This document shows positions 6,956 to 14,974 of a stretch of 45,584 nucleotides of DNA, piece by piece. Every line of letters starts with the position of its first letter. Position 1 is the stretch's first letter. Below the pieces are notes generated by a model that was not told where the DNA came from, made no database searches, and worked only from the letters and a program-made list of their open reading frames with translations. Position numbers and translations under genes: made by a program. Origin of the DNA: an uncultured archaeon. GTDB lineage: Archaea > Nanobdellota > Nanobdellia > Pacearchaeales > GW2011-AR1. Location of the stretch: NCBI GenBank assembly GCA_902385655.1, contig CABMGO010000002.1:1-45584 (forward strand), in the 5' to 3' direction.

Positions 6956-8686
6956 TTATTTTCTTTCTTTAATTTCCGAGACAATTTCTTCTAAGAAATC
7001 TTTTAGCTTAACTCCGAATTCTGGTTTGTCTTTTCCTCTTCTCTTTAGTGCAATTGTTCCTTTTTCTTCTTCCTTATCCCCAATTGTTACAACATAAGGT
7101 ATTTTCATTAAAGCTGCATTTCTTACTTTATCTCCTACTGTTGTTGAGGTGAAATCTGCTTCTGCTCTTATTCCTGCTGCTTTCAATTCATCTAAGACTT
7201 TTTGTGCTGCTTTTTCATTTCTGTCTGTGAATGAAATTACTTTGACTTGAACTGGTGAAAGCCATGTTGGGAGATTTCCATTTGTTTCTTCTAATAAAAC
7301 TCCTAAGAATCTCTCAATTGAACCATAGATTACTCTATGAAGCATTACAGGTCTTTTCATTGTCCCGTCTTTGTCAGCATACTCTAATTCAAATCTTTCT
7401 GGTAATGAAAAGTCTAATTGGATTGTACTTGTTTGCCAGGTTCTTCCGAGTGAGTCCTTTGTTTTGAAGTCAATCTTTGGTCCGTAGAAAGCGCCGTCAC
7501 CTGCGTTTATTTGGTATTTCATTTTTTTATGTTTCAAAACATTTTCTAATGCTTTTTCTGCTTTATCCCAGACTGCATCTGATCCAATTCTTTTTTCAGG
7601 TCGTGTTGAAAGTTCTACGTGATCAAATTCAATTTTGAATTGTTTGTAGAATACTTTGATTAACTCCATAACTTTTCCAATTTCTTCTTCTAGTTGTTCT
7701 TCTGTGCAAAATATATGTGCGTCATCTTGTGTGAATTGAATTACTCTAAACAATCCTGCTAGAACTCCTGATAATTCTGTTCTGTGAACTGTTCCAATTT
7801 CTCCAGCTTTTAGTGGCAGATCTTTGTAAGACTTTGGTGAAGTTTTGTAAACTAACATTCCTCCGGGGCAATTCATTGGTTTTACTAGGAAGGGTCTTCC
7901 TTCGTAGTCTGTTACAAAATTATTTTCCTTGTATTTATCCCAATGTCCAGAAATCTTCCAGAGTTTTGAATCCATAATCTGTGGAGTTCTAATTTCTTGA
8001 TAGTTTGCTTTTGCATGTTGTTCTCTCCAATAATTGATTAACTCATTATAAATTATCAAACCTTTATTGTGCCAGAAAACCATTCCTGGTGCGACTTCAT
8101 TAAATGAAAATAAATCTAAATTCTTACCGATAATTCTGTGGTCATTTTCCTTTAATTTGCTTGTGTCTAATTTTGATTTTGAAATACTTGCTAAAAGTTT
8201 TTTTGGGTCGATTACTTCATTTTTTTCTACAATCTTTGTTTTATTTTCTTGAATAGGCATTTGTGTTCCAATTTGTCTAGATAGTTCAGACAATGGGTGT
8301 CCTTTACATTTTAATTCAAATTCTTTGTAAAATCCAAAAGGTGCTCTGAAAACTTCAATTTTCTTTTCTTTTAGTGCTTTTTCAGCGTCAATTAAAAGTT
8401 GTTTTGCAAAATCTGGTGAGGAAAGGGAAGATGATAAGTGCGCATAGGGGTAGAGAACTATTCTTTCGACTTTTCCTATTTTTTCTTTTAATTCTAAGAT
8501 ATTTTTAATGTAATCTTCTAAAATTGTTTTGTTTTCTTCGTCAGCTTTTTCAACCGCAGTTAAAATTACTAGTGGTTCTTTTACTTTAACTTCTTTATTT
8601 TCTTCTTTTGGAAGCTCTGTACCTTTGATTGCGGGTTTCAAAGGTTTGAAATTTATGTAGTCGCAGTGTAAGGATAAAATCTTCAT
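6956..8686 (-). CDS. thrS: Threonyl-tRNA synthetase, archaeal type
   Basis: 576 residues. The N-terminal ~140 residues (MKILSLHCDYINF...) match the archaeal D-aminoacyl-tRNA-deacylase-like editing domain, not the bacterial TGS/SAD editing region. The class II catalytic core includes MVFWHNKG, KPMNCPGGM, motif 2 HRTELSGVL with FTQDDAHIF, GDGAFYGPKID, and motif 3 region MLHRVIYGSIERF. The C-terminal anticodon-binding domain includes LPTWLSPVQVKVI and GIRAEAD. Length is normal to slightly short. A TATA-like box at 8716-8724 would give a leader of about 10 nt. It charges tRNA-Thr; a tRNA-Thr(CGU) lies at 14.2 kb. Confidence 0.95.
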   Translation of the reverse strand: MKILSLHCDYINFKPLKPAIKGTELPKEENKEVKVKEPLVILTAVEKADEENKTILEDYIKNILELKEKIGKVERIVLYPYAHLSSSLSSPDFAKQLLIDAEKALKEKKIEVFRAPFGFYKEFELKCKGHPLSELSRQIGTQMPIQENKTKIVEKNEVIDPKKLLASISKSKLDTSKLKENDHRIIGKNLDLFSFNEVAPGMVFWHNKGLIIYNELINYWREQHAKANYQEIRTPQIMDSKLWKISGHWDKYKENNFVTDYEGRPFLVKPMNCPGGMLVYKTSPKSYKDLPLKAGEIGTVHRTELSGVLAGLFRVIQFTQDDAHIFCTEEQLEEEIGKVMELIKVFYKQFKIEFDHVELSTRPEKRIGSDAVWDKAEKALENVLKHKKMKYQINAGDGAFYGPKIDFKTKDSLGRTWQTSTIQLDFSLPERFELEYADKDGTMKRPVMLHRVIYGSIERFLGVLLEETNGNLPTWLSPVQVKVISFTDRNEKAAQKVLDELKAAGIRAEADFTSTTVGDKVRNAALMKIPYVVTIGDKEEEKGTIALKRRGKDKPEFGVKLKDFLEEIVSEIKERK

Positions 8687-8730
8687 TGTCTTATAAAATT
8701 TGAATAGAAAGCAGATTTATAAAACTTGGG

Positions 8731-9303
8731 TTAGGAGAGGGTTAGTTCTCTCGTAGCATAGCCTTTTTCGGTTAGTTCAAGAATAAGTTTGTATCCTTGG
8801 TACGGGGATGCTCCTGAATATGCTGAGTTGAATACTATGTCTACTCCTGCTTTTCTTAGATGCGAGGGAGATAGGCTCACATGCGATCTCTTGTCTGTTA
8901 ATTCTCTTGAAATTGATCTATGGGTTTGACTAAATTCATAAGGCAATTCTAATGGGAACTTGTGGTAGGATAAGATTTCTTTTGGAGTGTATCCTAACGC
9001 TCTGCCTGCCCAATATCTTTCGTCTAGTGTGGCGTCATGTTTTCGAAATAAGAATTCTAGCTCTTTTCTAGCTAATTTTGCTACGCTGCCATGGGTTGTG
9101 ATTTCGCCTATTTCGCAAGGTAAGTTGTTGCTTGCAACGAAGTCTAAAAACTCTTTACTGGGGCCATGATATTCAACTGCAGTTGGTTCGGTGTCTTTCA
9201 TTAGTTCTACAAGACTCGGAATTGTGACTTTTCTATACTGATCTATGTTTTGATCTTTGTTACTTGGTGTTCTTCTTAATTTTTTTAGTAAATCTTTCAA
9301 CAT
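8731..9303 (-). CDS. Hypothetical protein
   Basis: 190 residues, no family recognised. The N-terminus is basic (MLKDLLKKLRR). The rest is a mixed alpha/beta soluble protein with no signal peptide or membrane segment. The segment RSISRELTDKRSHVSLSPSH is polar, and the C-terminal part has GASPYQGYKLILELTEKGYA. A TATA-like box about 29 nt upstream (9325-9332) supports expression from its own promoter. Confidence 0.65.
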   Translation of the reverse strand: MLKDLLKKLRRTPSNKDQNIDQYRKVTIPSLVELMKDTEPTAVEYHGPSKEFLDFVASNNLPCEIGEITTHGSVAKLARKELEFLFRKHDATLDERYWAGRALGYTPKEILSYHKFPLELPYEFSQTHRSISRELTDKRSHVSLSPSHLRKAGVDIVFNSAYSGASPYQGYKLILELTEKGYATRELTLS

Positions 9304-9337
9304 ATAAAATTAACTCTCCGTGGCTTTTTAAGAATTG

Positions 9338-9802
9338 TTATTTTTTGCTTCCTTTAAGTTGTTGAGTAAGAACCAAATCCTGATAGCCATGCAGAAATGC
9401 TAATCTTTGAGAAAGATTTCTTCTTGTTTCGCCTTCTGCTTTTTCGTATAGCTCATAACTTATTCCATACGCTAAATCATTCAATGCAAGCGCACGTTCC
9501 CAGTTTTTTGCTAGGAAAGCTTCATGCATTTTTGTCATACTTCTAGATATTTCGTCATAAGGGTTGTCTTCTTTTTCTTCCTGTCTCTCTTTTTCTTTAT
9601 CTGCTATTTGACAAAGAAGGATGAGGTCGTCCATTTTTTTACAAAGGGAATTTCTTTCAGATGTTTCTCGTGATTTTTGCTGATCTCTGAATAAAACTTC
9701 ATAGAATCTGTCTGAAACTCTTAAGAACTTTCTCCATTCTTCTGCTTCGCTATGCTTTTTCATAGCTGCATAAAATTTAAGGTATAGTTTTCTTTCTACC
9801 AT
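9338..9802 (-). CDS. Hypothetical all-helical protein
   Basis: 154 residues, predicted almost entirely helical and highly charged (for example ADKEKERQEEKEDNPYDEIS). Two halves could each form helical pairs, and FLAKNWERALALNDLAYGIS is a TPR-like helix. No known family is recognised. TTTTAAA at 9825-9831 gives the usual 29-nt spacing to ATG 9802. It is separated from the 9303 gene by 34 bp, but each has its own TATA-like box. Confidence 0.65.
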   Translation of the reverse strand: MVERKLYLKFYAAMKKHSEAEEWRKFLRVSDRFYEVLFRDQQKSRETSERNSLCKKMDDLILLCQIADKEKERQEEKEDNPYDEISRSMTKMHEAFLAKNWERALALNDLAYGISYELYEKAEGETRRNLSQRLAFLHGYQDLVLTQQLKGSKK

Positions 9803-9895
9803 AATTTTATTTAGTATTTCTTACTTTTAAATGTTACTACGTTTAAGATACAACATATTCGAAAGGTTTAAATATACTAAAAGATCTATTTATGT

Positions 9896-10660
9896 ATGGC
9901 TAGAGCGGTTGAAGAAAAAGCTAGAAGGATGCATCAATACGTCATTTCTAGGTTAAGTGAATCTGGAATTTTTGTTGTTAGAAATTTAGCTGCAGATCAT
10001 TATTTGGTGAATGATCATGGACAGCATGTGCATTTTTTTTTACACTCTGATACAAGTGGTACACGATATCTTGGAGAAAGAGTTACTGGTTTGATTACCG
10101 AAGGAGAGTCTGTTGCGAATATTTTTTATAAGGAAACAAATCCGCAATTAGAACCAGTTTTTTTCAGAGCTTTAGAGCATAGCGAAGCATTGAATTTTGG
10201 TAGGAATACTCGTTTGCCCTTTAGCTACTCTGAAGCTAGAAGAGTAATTGGTTTGAGAGATTTGGAAAGGAGCGCTTTATTTTTGCAGAAGGCCAATGAG
10301 CTTATGTATTATGTTCCTGACAACACCCAATTGGGCAGAAATACTCCTGAGGGAATTGTCAAATATCCTCTAAGACTTGTGGGAAGTAAAACGAGGGATT
10401 CTAGGGATGGAACTGTTTTTGTTGAAAAGTATGGCGTTCCTGGTGACAAAGTAGTTCTTGATAAACATGTAAGATTTTCTCCATTAAGAACAGGTTCGCA
10501 TCTTCTTCATTTAGTCCATAATACTCGATTGATTGCTGAAAGAAAACATTTAGCTAGAAGATTATCCGATACTCAAAGAATTGATTTTCTTAGACAAACT
10601 GGAACTAGCGAAGATGACTGGGGACAAGAAGGCATCGATTCTTATTTGGATCCTAAATAA
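9896..10660 (+). CDS. Hypothetical protein
   Basis: 254 residues, soluble, rich in Arg and His, no recognised family. Notable segments are DHYLVNDHGQHVHFFLHSD near residue 40 and SHLLHLVHNTRLIAERKH near residue 210. The His clusters could bind metal, but no known motif fits. TTTAAATA at 9867-9874 is 29 nt before ATG 9896; an out-of-frame ATG at 9892 lies just before it. It ends 2 bp before the convergent Nudix gene. Confidence 0.65.
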   Translation: MARAVEEKARRMHQYVISRLSESGIFVVRNLAADHYLVNDHGQHVHFFLHSDTSGTRYLGERVTGLITEGESVANIFYKETNPQLEPVFFRALEHSEALNFGRNTRLPFSYSEARRVIGLRDLERSALFLQKANELMYYVPDNTQLGRNTPEGIVKYPLRLVGSKTRDSRDGTVFVEKYGVPGDKVVLDKHVRFSPLRTGSHLLHLVHNTRLIAERKHLARRLSDTQRIDFLRQTGTSEDDWGQEGIDSYLDPK

Positions 10661-10661
10661 T

Positions 10662-11099
10662 TTATTTTACTACCTTCTTATTTACATATTTCAAACATTT
10701 TTTTTGATCTGGCCAGGTTAATTTTTTTATTGCCTCTTTAAATGAAAACCATTTGTATCCTGAAGATTCTTTTTTATCTATTTTTATTTTTCCGTCTATA
10801 ACTTCTGCTGAAAAAAGTTTGTAGGTTTGTCCTATTATATCTGGCCGGTCTTTGAAAACTTTTGGATAAAGATATTTTCCTTTCATTGAATGAGAATTTA
10901 ATTTCCTAATTTCTAGTCCAGTTTCTTCGCAAACTTCTCTTATGGCTGCTTCTTTTTTTGTTTCTCCCTCGTCAATTCCTCCCTTTGGAAATTCCCAACC
11001 TACCCAATGTTTGCTTCTTTTCAAAAGGAGATATTCTATTTTGTCTTTATCTTTCTTGTAAACTACAATACAAACTGCTTTTCGAAAGAATTTTCTCAT
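10662..11099 (-). CDS. Nudix hydrolase
   Basis: 145 residues with a full Nudix box: the segment from GGIDEGE through REVCEETGLEI fits G-x5-E-x7-R-E-U-x-E-E-x-G-U and binds the catalytic divalent metals. The preceding WVGWEFPKG is the usual entry to the box. Substrates (diadenosine polyphosphates, NDP-sugars, capped nucleotides) cannot be assigned from sequence. Its ATG overlaps the stop of the peptidase E-like gene by 4 bp, so it is the second gene of a two-gene operon. Confidence 0.9.
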   Translation of the reverse strand: MRKFFRKAVCIVVYKKDKDKIEYLLLKRSKHWVGWEFPKGGIDEGETKKEAAIREVCEETGLEIRKLNSHSMKGKYLYPKVFKDRPDIIGQTYKLFSAEVIDGKIKIDKKESSGYKWFSFKEAIKKLTWPDQKKCLKYVNKKVVK

Positions 11100-11716
11100 T
11101 TCAAAACCTCTTTTTTATTTCCATTAATTATCACTGCTTCTCCGTCTTTTAATGCAATTGCGAGATATTTATTTTTTATTTCTTTTTTGAAATCAACAAT
11201 TTCTTTGGAGAGTTTATCTTTGTAATGTGGATAAATTGAGACCTTTGTAAGATTTAATCCATTCCATTCTTTTTCTTTTAAGCCCGCGAGATTTTCTTCT
11301 CCGTCAGATCCCCAACTTGCGATTTTTATATTTGGTCCAGCGATAATTGAACTTGCACTTGCTCCGACATAAATTTTTCCAGAGTTAACAAATTTTTTTA
11401 TTAATTTATCTGATCCTGTTGCTCTAAGTTTTTTTAAGATTACAAAAGTTTCTCCACCCATAAAATAAAGAACATCTATTTCTTCTAGCGATTTTTTTAA
11501 TTTTGTATAATTTATATCCGTATAAATAATATTTTTCTCATCGAATCCTAATTTTTTTAATTCTTTTTTTACATAGGCTAAATATTTTGGATGTTTTTGT
11601 CCGTATAAAACTAATATTTTTATTTCACTTCTTTTTTTATTTACTAATTTGTCAAATTTTTTAATTATCCTCGGAGAATTGATTCCGCTAGATGTTAGAA
11701 TAAGTCTCTTTTTCAT
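11096..11716 (-). CDS. Peptidase E-like protein (class I glutamine amidotransferase-like, S51)
   Basis: 206 residues. YFMGGETFVILKKL and VGASASSIIAGP are the characteristic peptidase E segments; the latter is the nucleophile elbow with the catalytic Ser. Family enzymes hydrolyse Asp-X dipeptides or act as cyanophycinases; the substrate here is unknown. It is first in an operon with the Nudix gene (4-bp overlap). A TATA-like TATTTAAA lies 29 nt upstream of the start, inside a pair of 11-bp inverted repeat arms. Confidence 0.82.
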   Translation of the reverse strand: MKKRLILTSSGINSPRIIKKFDKLVNKKRSEIKILVLYGQKHPKYLAYVKKELKKLGFDEKNIIYTDINYTKLKKSLEEIDVLYFMGGETFVILKKLRATGSDKLIKKFVNSGKIYVGASASSIIAGPNIKIASWGSDGEENLAGLKEKEWNGLNLTKVSIYPHYKDKLSKEIVDFKKEIKNKYLAIALKDGEAVIINGNKKEVLK

Positions 11717-11720
11717 GTTT

Positions 11721-11768
11721 AAATTTAGATAATTATGTTTAAATATCTATCTTGAAGTATCTAAATTT
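11721..11768. promoter_or_regulatory. 11-bp inverted repeat flanking the peptidase E promoter
   Basis: AAATTTAGATA (11721-11731) and TATCTAAATTT (11758-11768) are perfect inverted copies separated by 26 bp. A third, partial arm TATCTA lies at 11744-11749. The TATA-like box of the minus-strand operon (about 11738-11745) is in the spacer. This could be a two-site operator; the protein is unknown. Confidence 0.45.
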
Positions 11769-11820
11769 GTCATTTTTTTGGAGTTTCTTAAAAAAGATCT
11801 ATATAAAATAAAACAAAAAT

Positions 11821-11830
11821 GTATTTAAAT
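11821..11830 (+). promoter_or_regulatory. ftsZ TATA-like box
   Basis: GTATTTAAAT/TATTTAAATA lies about 75 nt before ATG 11897. At the spacing seen for other genes, transcription would start near 11850, giving ftsZ a leader of roughly 45 nt. Confidence 0.5.
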
Positions 11831-11860
11831 AAGAATTTTCTATAATTTTCAATTAAATTT

Positions 11861-11884
11861 ATGAAAATTGAAAGGAGGTTATAA
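11861..11884 (+). promoter_or_regulatory. ftsZ leader: 7-codon upstream ORF with embedded Shine-Dalgarno
   Basis: ATG 11861 opens MKIERRL and stops at TAA 11882-11884. AGGAGG (11873-11878) is inside this mini-ORF and 18 nt from the ftsZ ATG, longer than the usual spacing. TTTCAATT and AATTGAAA flank the mini-ORF start and can pair, placing its ATG in the loop. This suggests translational control of ftsZ; it is inferred from sequence only. Confidence 0.4.
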
Positions 11885-11896
11885 AAAAAGAGAAAA

Positions 11897-12982
11897 ATGG
11901 CTTTAGATTTTGCAAAAGAAGCAATCGCAAATGCTGAAAAGAATAGTATTAATTTTGATGAATTGAAAGCAGGTAAAGCTAATATCAAGGTTTTTGGTTG
12001 TGGAGGCTGTGGTTCTAACATGGCTACATGGTTATTTAACAAGGGTATCAGCGGTGCTACAGTTTACGGAATAAATACAGACGCTTTACATTTATCCATT
12101 ACAAAGGCTGATGAGAAAATCCTTATTGGTAAGGAATTGACAAGAGGTCTTGGTTGTGGAGGTTATCCTGCAAGAGGAAGAGAAGCTGCAAAGGAGGCAA
12201 TTTCTGAATTGAAGAGAGCTGTACAGAATTCTGATATGGTTTTCATTTTATCAGGAATGGGCGGCGGTACTGGTACTGGCTGTTCTCCGGTCGTAGCTCA
12301 ACTTGCTAAAGAAGCAGGAGCAGTAGTTATTGCGGTAGTTACAATGCCTTTTGAGGCTGAAAAAGCAAGAATTGACAAAGCTGAATTTGGTTTACAAGAA
12401 TTGAGAGAAGTATCTGATACTGTTATCGTTCTTGACAACAACAGACTTGTAGATATTGCTGGACAGCTTCCAATGGAACAAGCATTCGCTGTTGCGAATG
12501 AATTAGTTTCCACAATGATTAAAGGTATCGTTGAAACTATCACATTACCTTCTTTGATCAACCTTGACTATGCAGACGTTTCTTCTATCATGAAGGGCGG
12601 AGATGTAGCAGTTATTGGTATCGGAGAAGACAACTCTTCAAACAGAGTTGATACAGCTTGCCAACAGGCATTAACACATCCTTTACTTGACGTTGACTAT
12701 AGAGGAGCAACTGGTGCTTTGATCCACGTTACTTGTGGTCCAGACATGAAGTTGGAAGAGTTCGATAACATCGGAAGATTAGTTACTGAACACTTAAATC
12801 CTGAGGCAAACGTTATCATTGGAGCTCGTATTAATAAGGAATTCCAAGGAAGAGTAAGGGTCATAACAATTATGACTGGTGTAAAGAGCCCATATATCTT
12901 AGGAAAATCTCAATACGAAGAGAAGATGAGTGCTAAGAGTGGACGAATGTCTAACGATTTCGGCATAGAAGACTTATCCTAA
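11897..12982 (+). CDS. ftsZ: Cell division GTPase FtsZ
   Basis: 361 residues. FtsZ/tubulin GTPase features are VFGCGGCGSN near residue 33, INTDALHL, RGLGCGGYPARG, and the tubulin signature GMGGGTGTG near residue 118. The T7/synergy region contains NLDYADVSSIMKGG with the catalytic Asp, and the C-terminal domain has ATGALIHVTCGP. FtsZ polymerises at midcell in archaeal division. Two unusual Cys replace small residues in the first glycine loop (GCGGCG; commonly GAGG), and another is in LGCGGY. The leader with Shine-Dalgarno contrasts with the leaderless neighbours. The subfamily (FtsZ1 or FtsZ2) was not assigned. Confidence 0.95.
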   Translation: MALDFAKEAIANAEKNSINFDELKAGKANIKVFGCGGCGSNMATWLFNKGISGATVYGINTDALHLSITKADEKILIGKELTRGLGCGGYPARGREAAKEAISELKRAVQNSDMVFILSGMGGGTGTGCSPVVAQLAKEAGAVVIAVVTMPFEAEKARIDKAEFGLQELREVSDTVIVLDNNRLVDIAGQLPMEQAFAVANELVSTMIKGIVETITLPSLINLDYADVSSIMKGGDVAVIGIGEDNSSNRVDTACQQALTHPLLDVDYRGATGALIHVTCGPDMKLEEFDNIGRLVTEHLNPEANVIIGARINKEFQGRVRVITIMTGVKSPYILGKSQYEEKMSAKSGRMSNDFGIEDLS

Positions 12983-13004
12983 AGATAAGTTTTTGAAAAC
13001 CTTA

Positions 13005-13026
13005 GGGCGCTTTGCGCCCATTTTTT
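13005..13026 (+). terminator. ftsZ terminator
   Basis: GGGCGC-ttt-GCGCCC, a perfect 6-bp GC-only stem, is followed by A and a T6 tract and further T-runs. It lies 22 bp after the ftsZ stop. Confidence 0.8.
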
Positions 13027-13040
13027 ATTTTTTTATTTTT

Positions 13041-13058
13041 TCCTTCCGCATGGAAGGA
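13041..13058. repeat. Second hairpin downstream of ftsZ
   Basis: TCCTTCC-gcat-GGAAGGA forms a 7-bp stem with a 4-nt loop, 21 bp after the ftsZ terminator. It is not followed by a T-tract on the plus strand; on the minus strand it would be followed by a run of A. It may be a back-up transcript end or processing site. Confidence 0.45.
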
Positions 13059-13157
13059 TTCTTGATTTTGGTCTCATGCAGGACAAGAGCTTGTTTGTTA
13101 TTGTGTGATTTCTTCTATAGCCTATAACCTTATAAAATAGCGATATTCCATCCGAAT

Positions 13158-13982
13158 ATGGAAATAAATGGATTTAGAAAAATAAATGAATTTACGTTTG
13201 TATCAGATATACAGTCTGCACAAAATCTAGGTTCAGAAACAGGATATATACAACTATGTAGATTTACTATGCCAACAAAAGAATCTCTGGTAAGTAGCTT
13301 TAATGAATTAACTTCCGAAAATATTTGCCTAATCGATCAAACCCTTTACAATCATTCGGGTGCACACGATATCGAAGAAAGAGCATTAAGAGGAAAGGGT
13401 GGAAAAAATGTTCTAGGATTTAAATATGGATATAGAGATAAGAAAACATTCGAAGAAAATCCGAATTGGACCACGTTACCTCGTGAAGGAATTAATCCGG
13501 GCACACGGAGAATTCAACTACCAGGGTTTATGCAGAAAATACATATGGAAGCTTTGCGAGAAATTGGATTCAAAAATCCACAACCTGTTAAAGAAAGTTT
13601 TATGATAGATGAAAGTATTACAACTGGTGCATCTTATCTTGTCTGTCCTAGCAATATAAAAACTGAAAAAGATTTTGCGGAAGCACTGATGGAAGAACAT
13701 AGAAAAGTGTATATTTATCCTAGAACAAAATATGGAAGAACTCTAAAAGAAGTTATGAATCCTCAATTTGAAGAAGAATTTAGAAACGCCGCGCAAATAA
13801 CTTGGAACGCAATTGCATTAAATGGGCAAGATTCATTATATGATTTTACAGCTATTGCAAAAAAATTTTATTTTGGGGAATTTTGTAGGTTGTGTGAAGA
13901 GAATTCAGAATTGGTAGGAATTTTATCTGAAAAAGCAATTAGTGATGCGATAGAGAAAATGAAGAATGCAGAACTTAATTAA
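13158..13982 (+). CDS. Hypothetical protein
   Basis: 274 residues, soluble, no recognised family. Segments worth noting are DQTLYNHSGAHDIEERALRG (about residues 60-80), GINPGTRRIQLPGF and the C-terminal FYFGEFCRLCEENSELVG. The gene uses more A-rich codons (ATA, AGA, AAA) than most plus-strand neighbours, which favour T-ending codons. Together with its position next to tRNA-Thr fragments, this could reflect later acquisition. TTATAAAA at 13130 lies 28 nt upstream of the ATG. Confidence 0.6.
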   Translation: MEINGFRKINEFTFVSDIQSAQNLGSETGYIQLCRFTMPTKESLVSSFNELTSENICLIDQTLYNHSGAHDIEERALRGKGGKNVLGFKYGYRDKKTFEENPNWTTLPREGINPGTRRIQLPGFMQKIHMEALREIGFKNPQPVKESFMIDESITTGASYLVCPSNIKTEKDFAEALMEEHRKVYIYPRTKYGRTLKEVMNPQFEEEFRNAAQITWNAIALNGQDSLYDFTAIAKKFYFGEFCRLCEENSELVGILSEKAISDAIEKMKNAELN

Positions 13983-14036
13983 AATTAATGGCTTATAATT
14001 TTCTCTAAGATCTCTTTCTTTTTTAATTTTCTAAAA

Positions 14037-14063
14037 GCCACTTGAGAGGATTGAACAGCTCAA
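14037..14063 (-). repeat. Degenerate copy of the tRNA-Thr 3' end
   Basis: Reading the minus strand, this segment resembles the T-loop and 3' acceptor strand of the tRNA-Thr 116 bp away; 18 of the first 24 aligned positions match (plus-strand 14037-14060 against 14153-14176). There is no D-arm or anticodon arm. It looks like a remnant left by integration or duplication at the tRNA 3' end. Confidence 0.45.
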
Positions 14064-14132
14064 AATTTGCACCTCGAAAAGTTAAATTATTTTTAGTTAG
14101 TTTTCTCGGAGCGAATTTTTCGTCCCGACCTT

Positions 14133-14147
14133 GGTCTCGAGTTCAAT
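14133..14147 (+). repeat. Inverted near-copy of the tRNA-Thr T-arm
   Basis: The 15 bases match 14 of 15 bases of the T-arm of the adjacent tRNA-Thr but lie on the opposite strand. CGAGTTCAAT at 14138-14147 and ATTGAACTCG at 14166-14175 therefore form a 10-bp inverted repeat across the tRNA 3' end. The precursor trailer could pair with the T-arm. Confidence 0.4.
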
Positions 14148-14152
14148 ATGAA

Positions 14153-14224
14153 GCCACCTACGAGGATTGAACTCGTGACCCCAGCTTTACGAAAGCTGTG
14201 CTCTACCAACTGAGCTAAAGTGGC
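14153..14224 (-). tRNA. tRNA-Thr (anticodon CGU)
   Basis: A 72-nt cloverleaf on the minus strand: acceptor GCCACTT/AGGTGGC (one G-U), D-arm GCTC...GAGC with AGTTGGTA, anticodon stem CAGCT/AGCTG with loop TTCGTAA (anticodon CGT), and T-arm ACGAG-TTCAATC-CTCGT. No CCA is encoded and there is no intron. It decodes ACG codons. Confidence 0.93.
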
Positions 14225-14266
14225 ACAGTTTTGTGATAACAAAATCTTATTTATATTTAACGAAGT

Positions 14267-14286
14267 TGGGAACCATCTGTGGCCCA
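14267..14286. repeat. Strong hairpin upstream of tRNA-Thr
   Basis: TGGG-aa-CCA-tctg-TGG-CCCA can form a 7-bp stem with an AA bulge and a 4-nt loop. It lies between the nitroreductase end and the tRNA. It may be a transcript-end structure or part of a small RNA; I see no coding explanation. Confidence 0.35.
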
Positions 14287-14366
14287 GCAGGGTCATCCTT
14301 TGGGAAGCTAAATTGGCTTGGCTTTTTAGTGATTTATTTAGAATTTAAAGTTTTAGTCAAATAGAC

Positions 14367-14939
14367 TTATGTCCATTCGCCTCGAACTCTTGGTTGAGGT
14401 TCTGTTTTGCTCTTTCCGTATTTTTCAAAGAATATGATGTCTTCAATAGCCATCTTTGTTTCAGATTTCTTTTTTTGAGATAAGTCTTTCGATGGAAGAC
14501 CTACAGCGATTATTGCTTCAACTGTTTGTCCCTTTACGCCTAAGGCGTCATTTACTTGATCGTCATCGAAGAAGCCTACCCAACAGTTGGCAATATTTGC
14601 TTCTGTTAAACTGAGTAATATTGTTTGTATTGCTGCACCAGCTTGTTGAGCTCCGAATCCCTTGTCGTTATAATCATACATTTTTTTTACTTTTTCTCTG
14701 TCTGAAACTACTGCAATTGCGGCTGTTGCTTTTTTTATGAAGTCTTGTTGTGACGCTTCTGCGATTTTATCTAGTGTGCTTTCTTTTTGAACGATAATAA
14801 ATCTTAAATTATAATAATTGCCTGCACATGGACTAAGATTAATATTTTGGATTGCTCTGATTATTGCACTTAACTCTATCTTTTTTTCAGAAAATTTTCT
14901 TGAACTTTTTCTCTTTTTTATTGCTTCCTGCAGTTGCAT
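14367..14939 (-). CDS. Nitroreductase-family FMN-dependent oxidoreductase
   Basis: 190 residues. The start KKRKSSRKFSEKKI is the R-R/S-x-R-x-F phosphate-binding motif for FMN. The middle contains GAQQAGAAIQTILLSLTEAN with NCWVGFF, and the end has IIAVGLPSKD with a typical basic tail. Family enzymes are homodimers that use NAD(P)H to reduce flavins, quinones or nitro-compounds; the physiological substrate cannot be told. TTTATAAA on the minus strand sits 29 nt upstream of ATG 14939. Confidence 0.88.
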   Translation of the reverse strand: MQLQEAIKKRKSSRKFSEKKIELSAIIRAIQNINLSPCAGNYYNLRFIIVQKESTLDKIAEASQQDFIKKATAAIAVVSDREKVKKMYDYNDKGFGAQQAGAAIQTILLSLTEANIANCWVGFFDDDQVNDALGVKGQTVEAIIAVGLPSKDLSQKKKSETKMAIEDIIFFEKYGKSKTEPQPRVRGEWT

Positions 14940-14974
14940 GTTTTATTGAGGAATAGGATATTTATAAAACTATT

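Noticed and set aside
14093-14296. Minus-strand 67-residue ORF
   Set aside because: It is the conceptual translation of the tRNA-Thr gene and its flanks.
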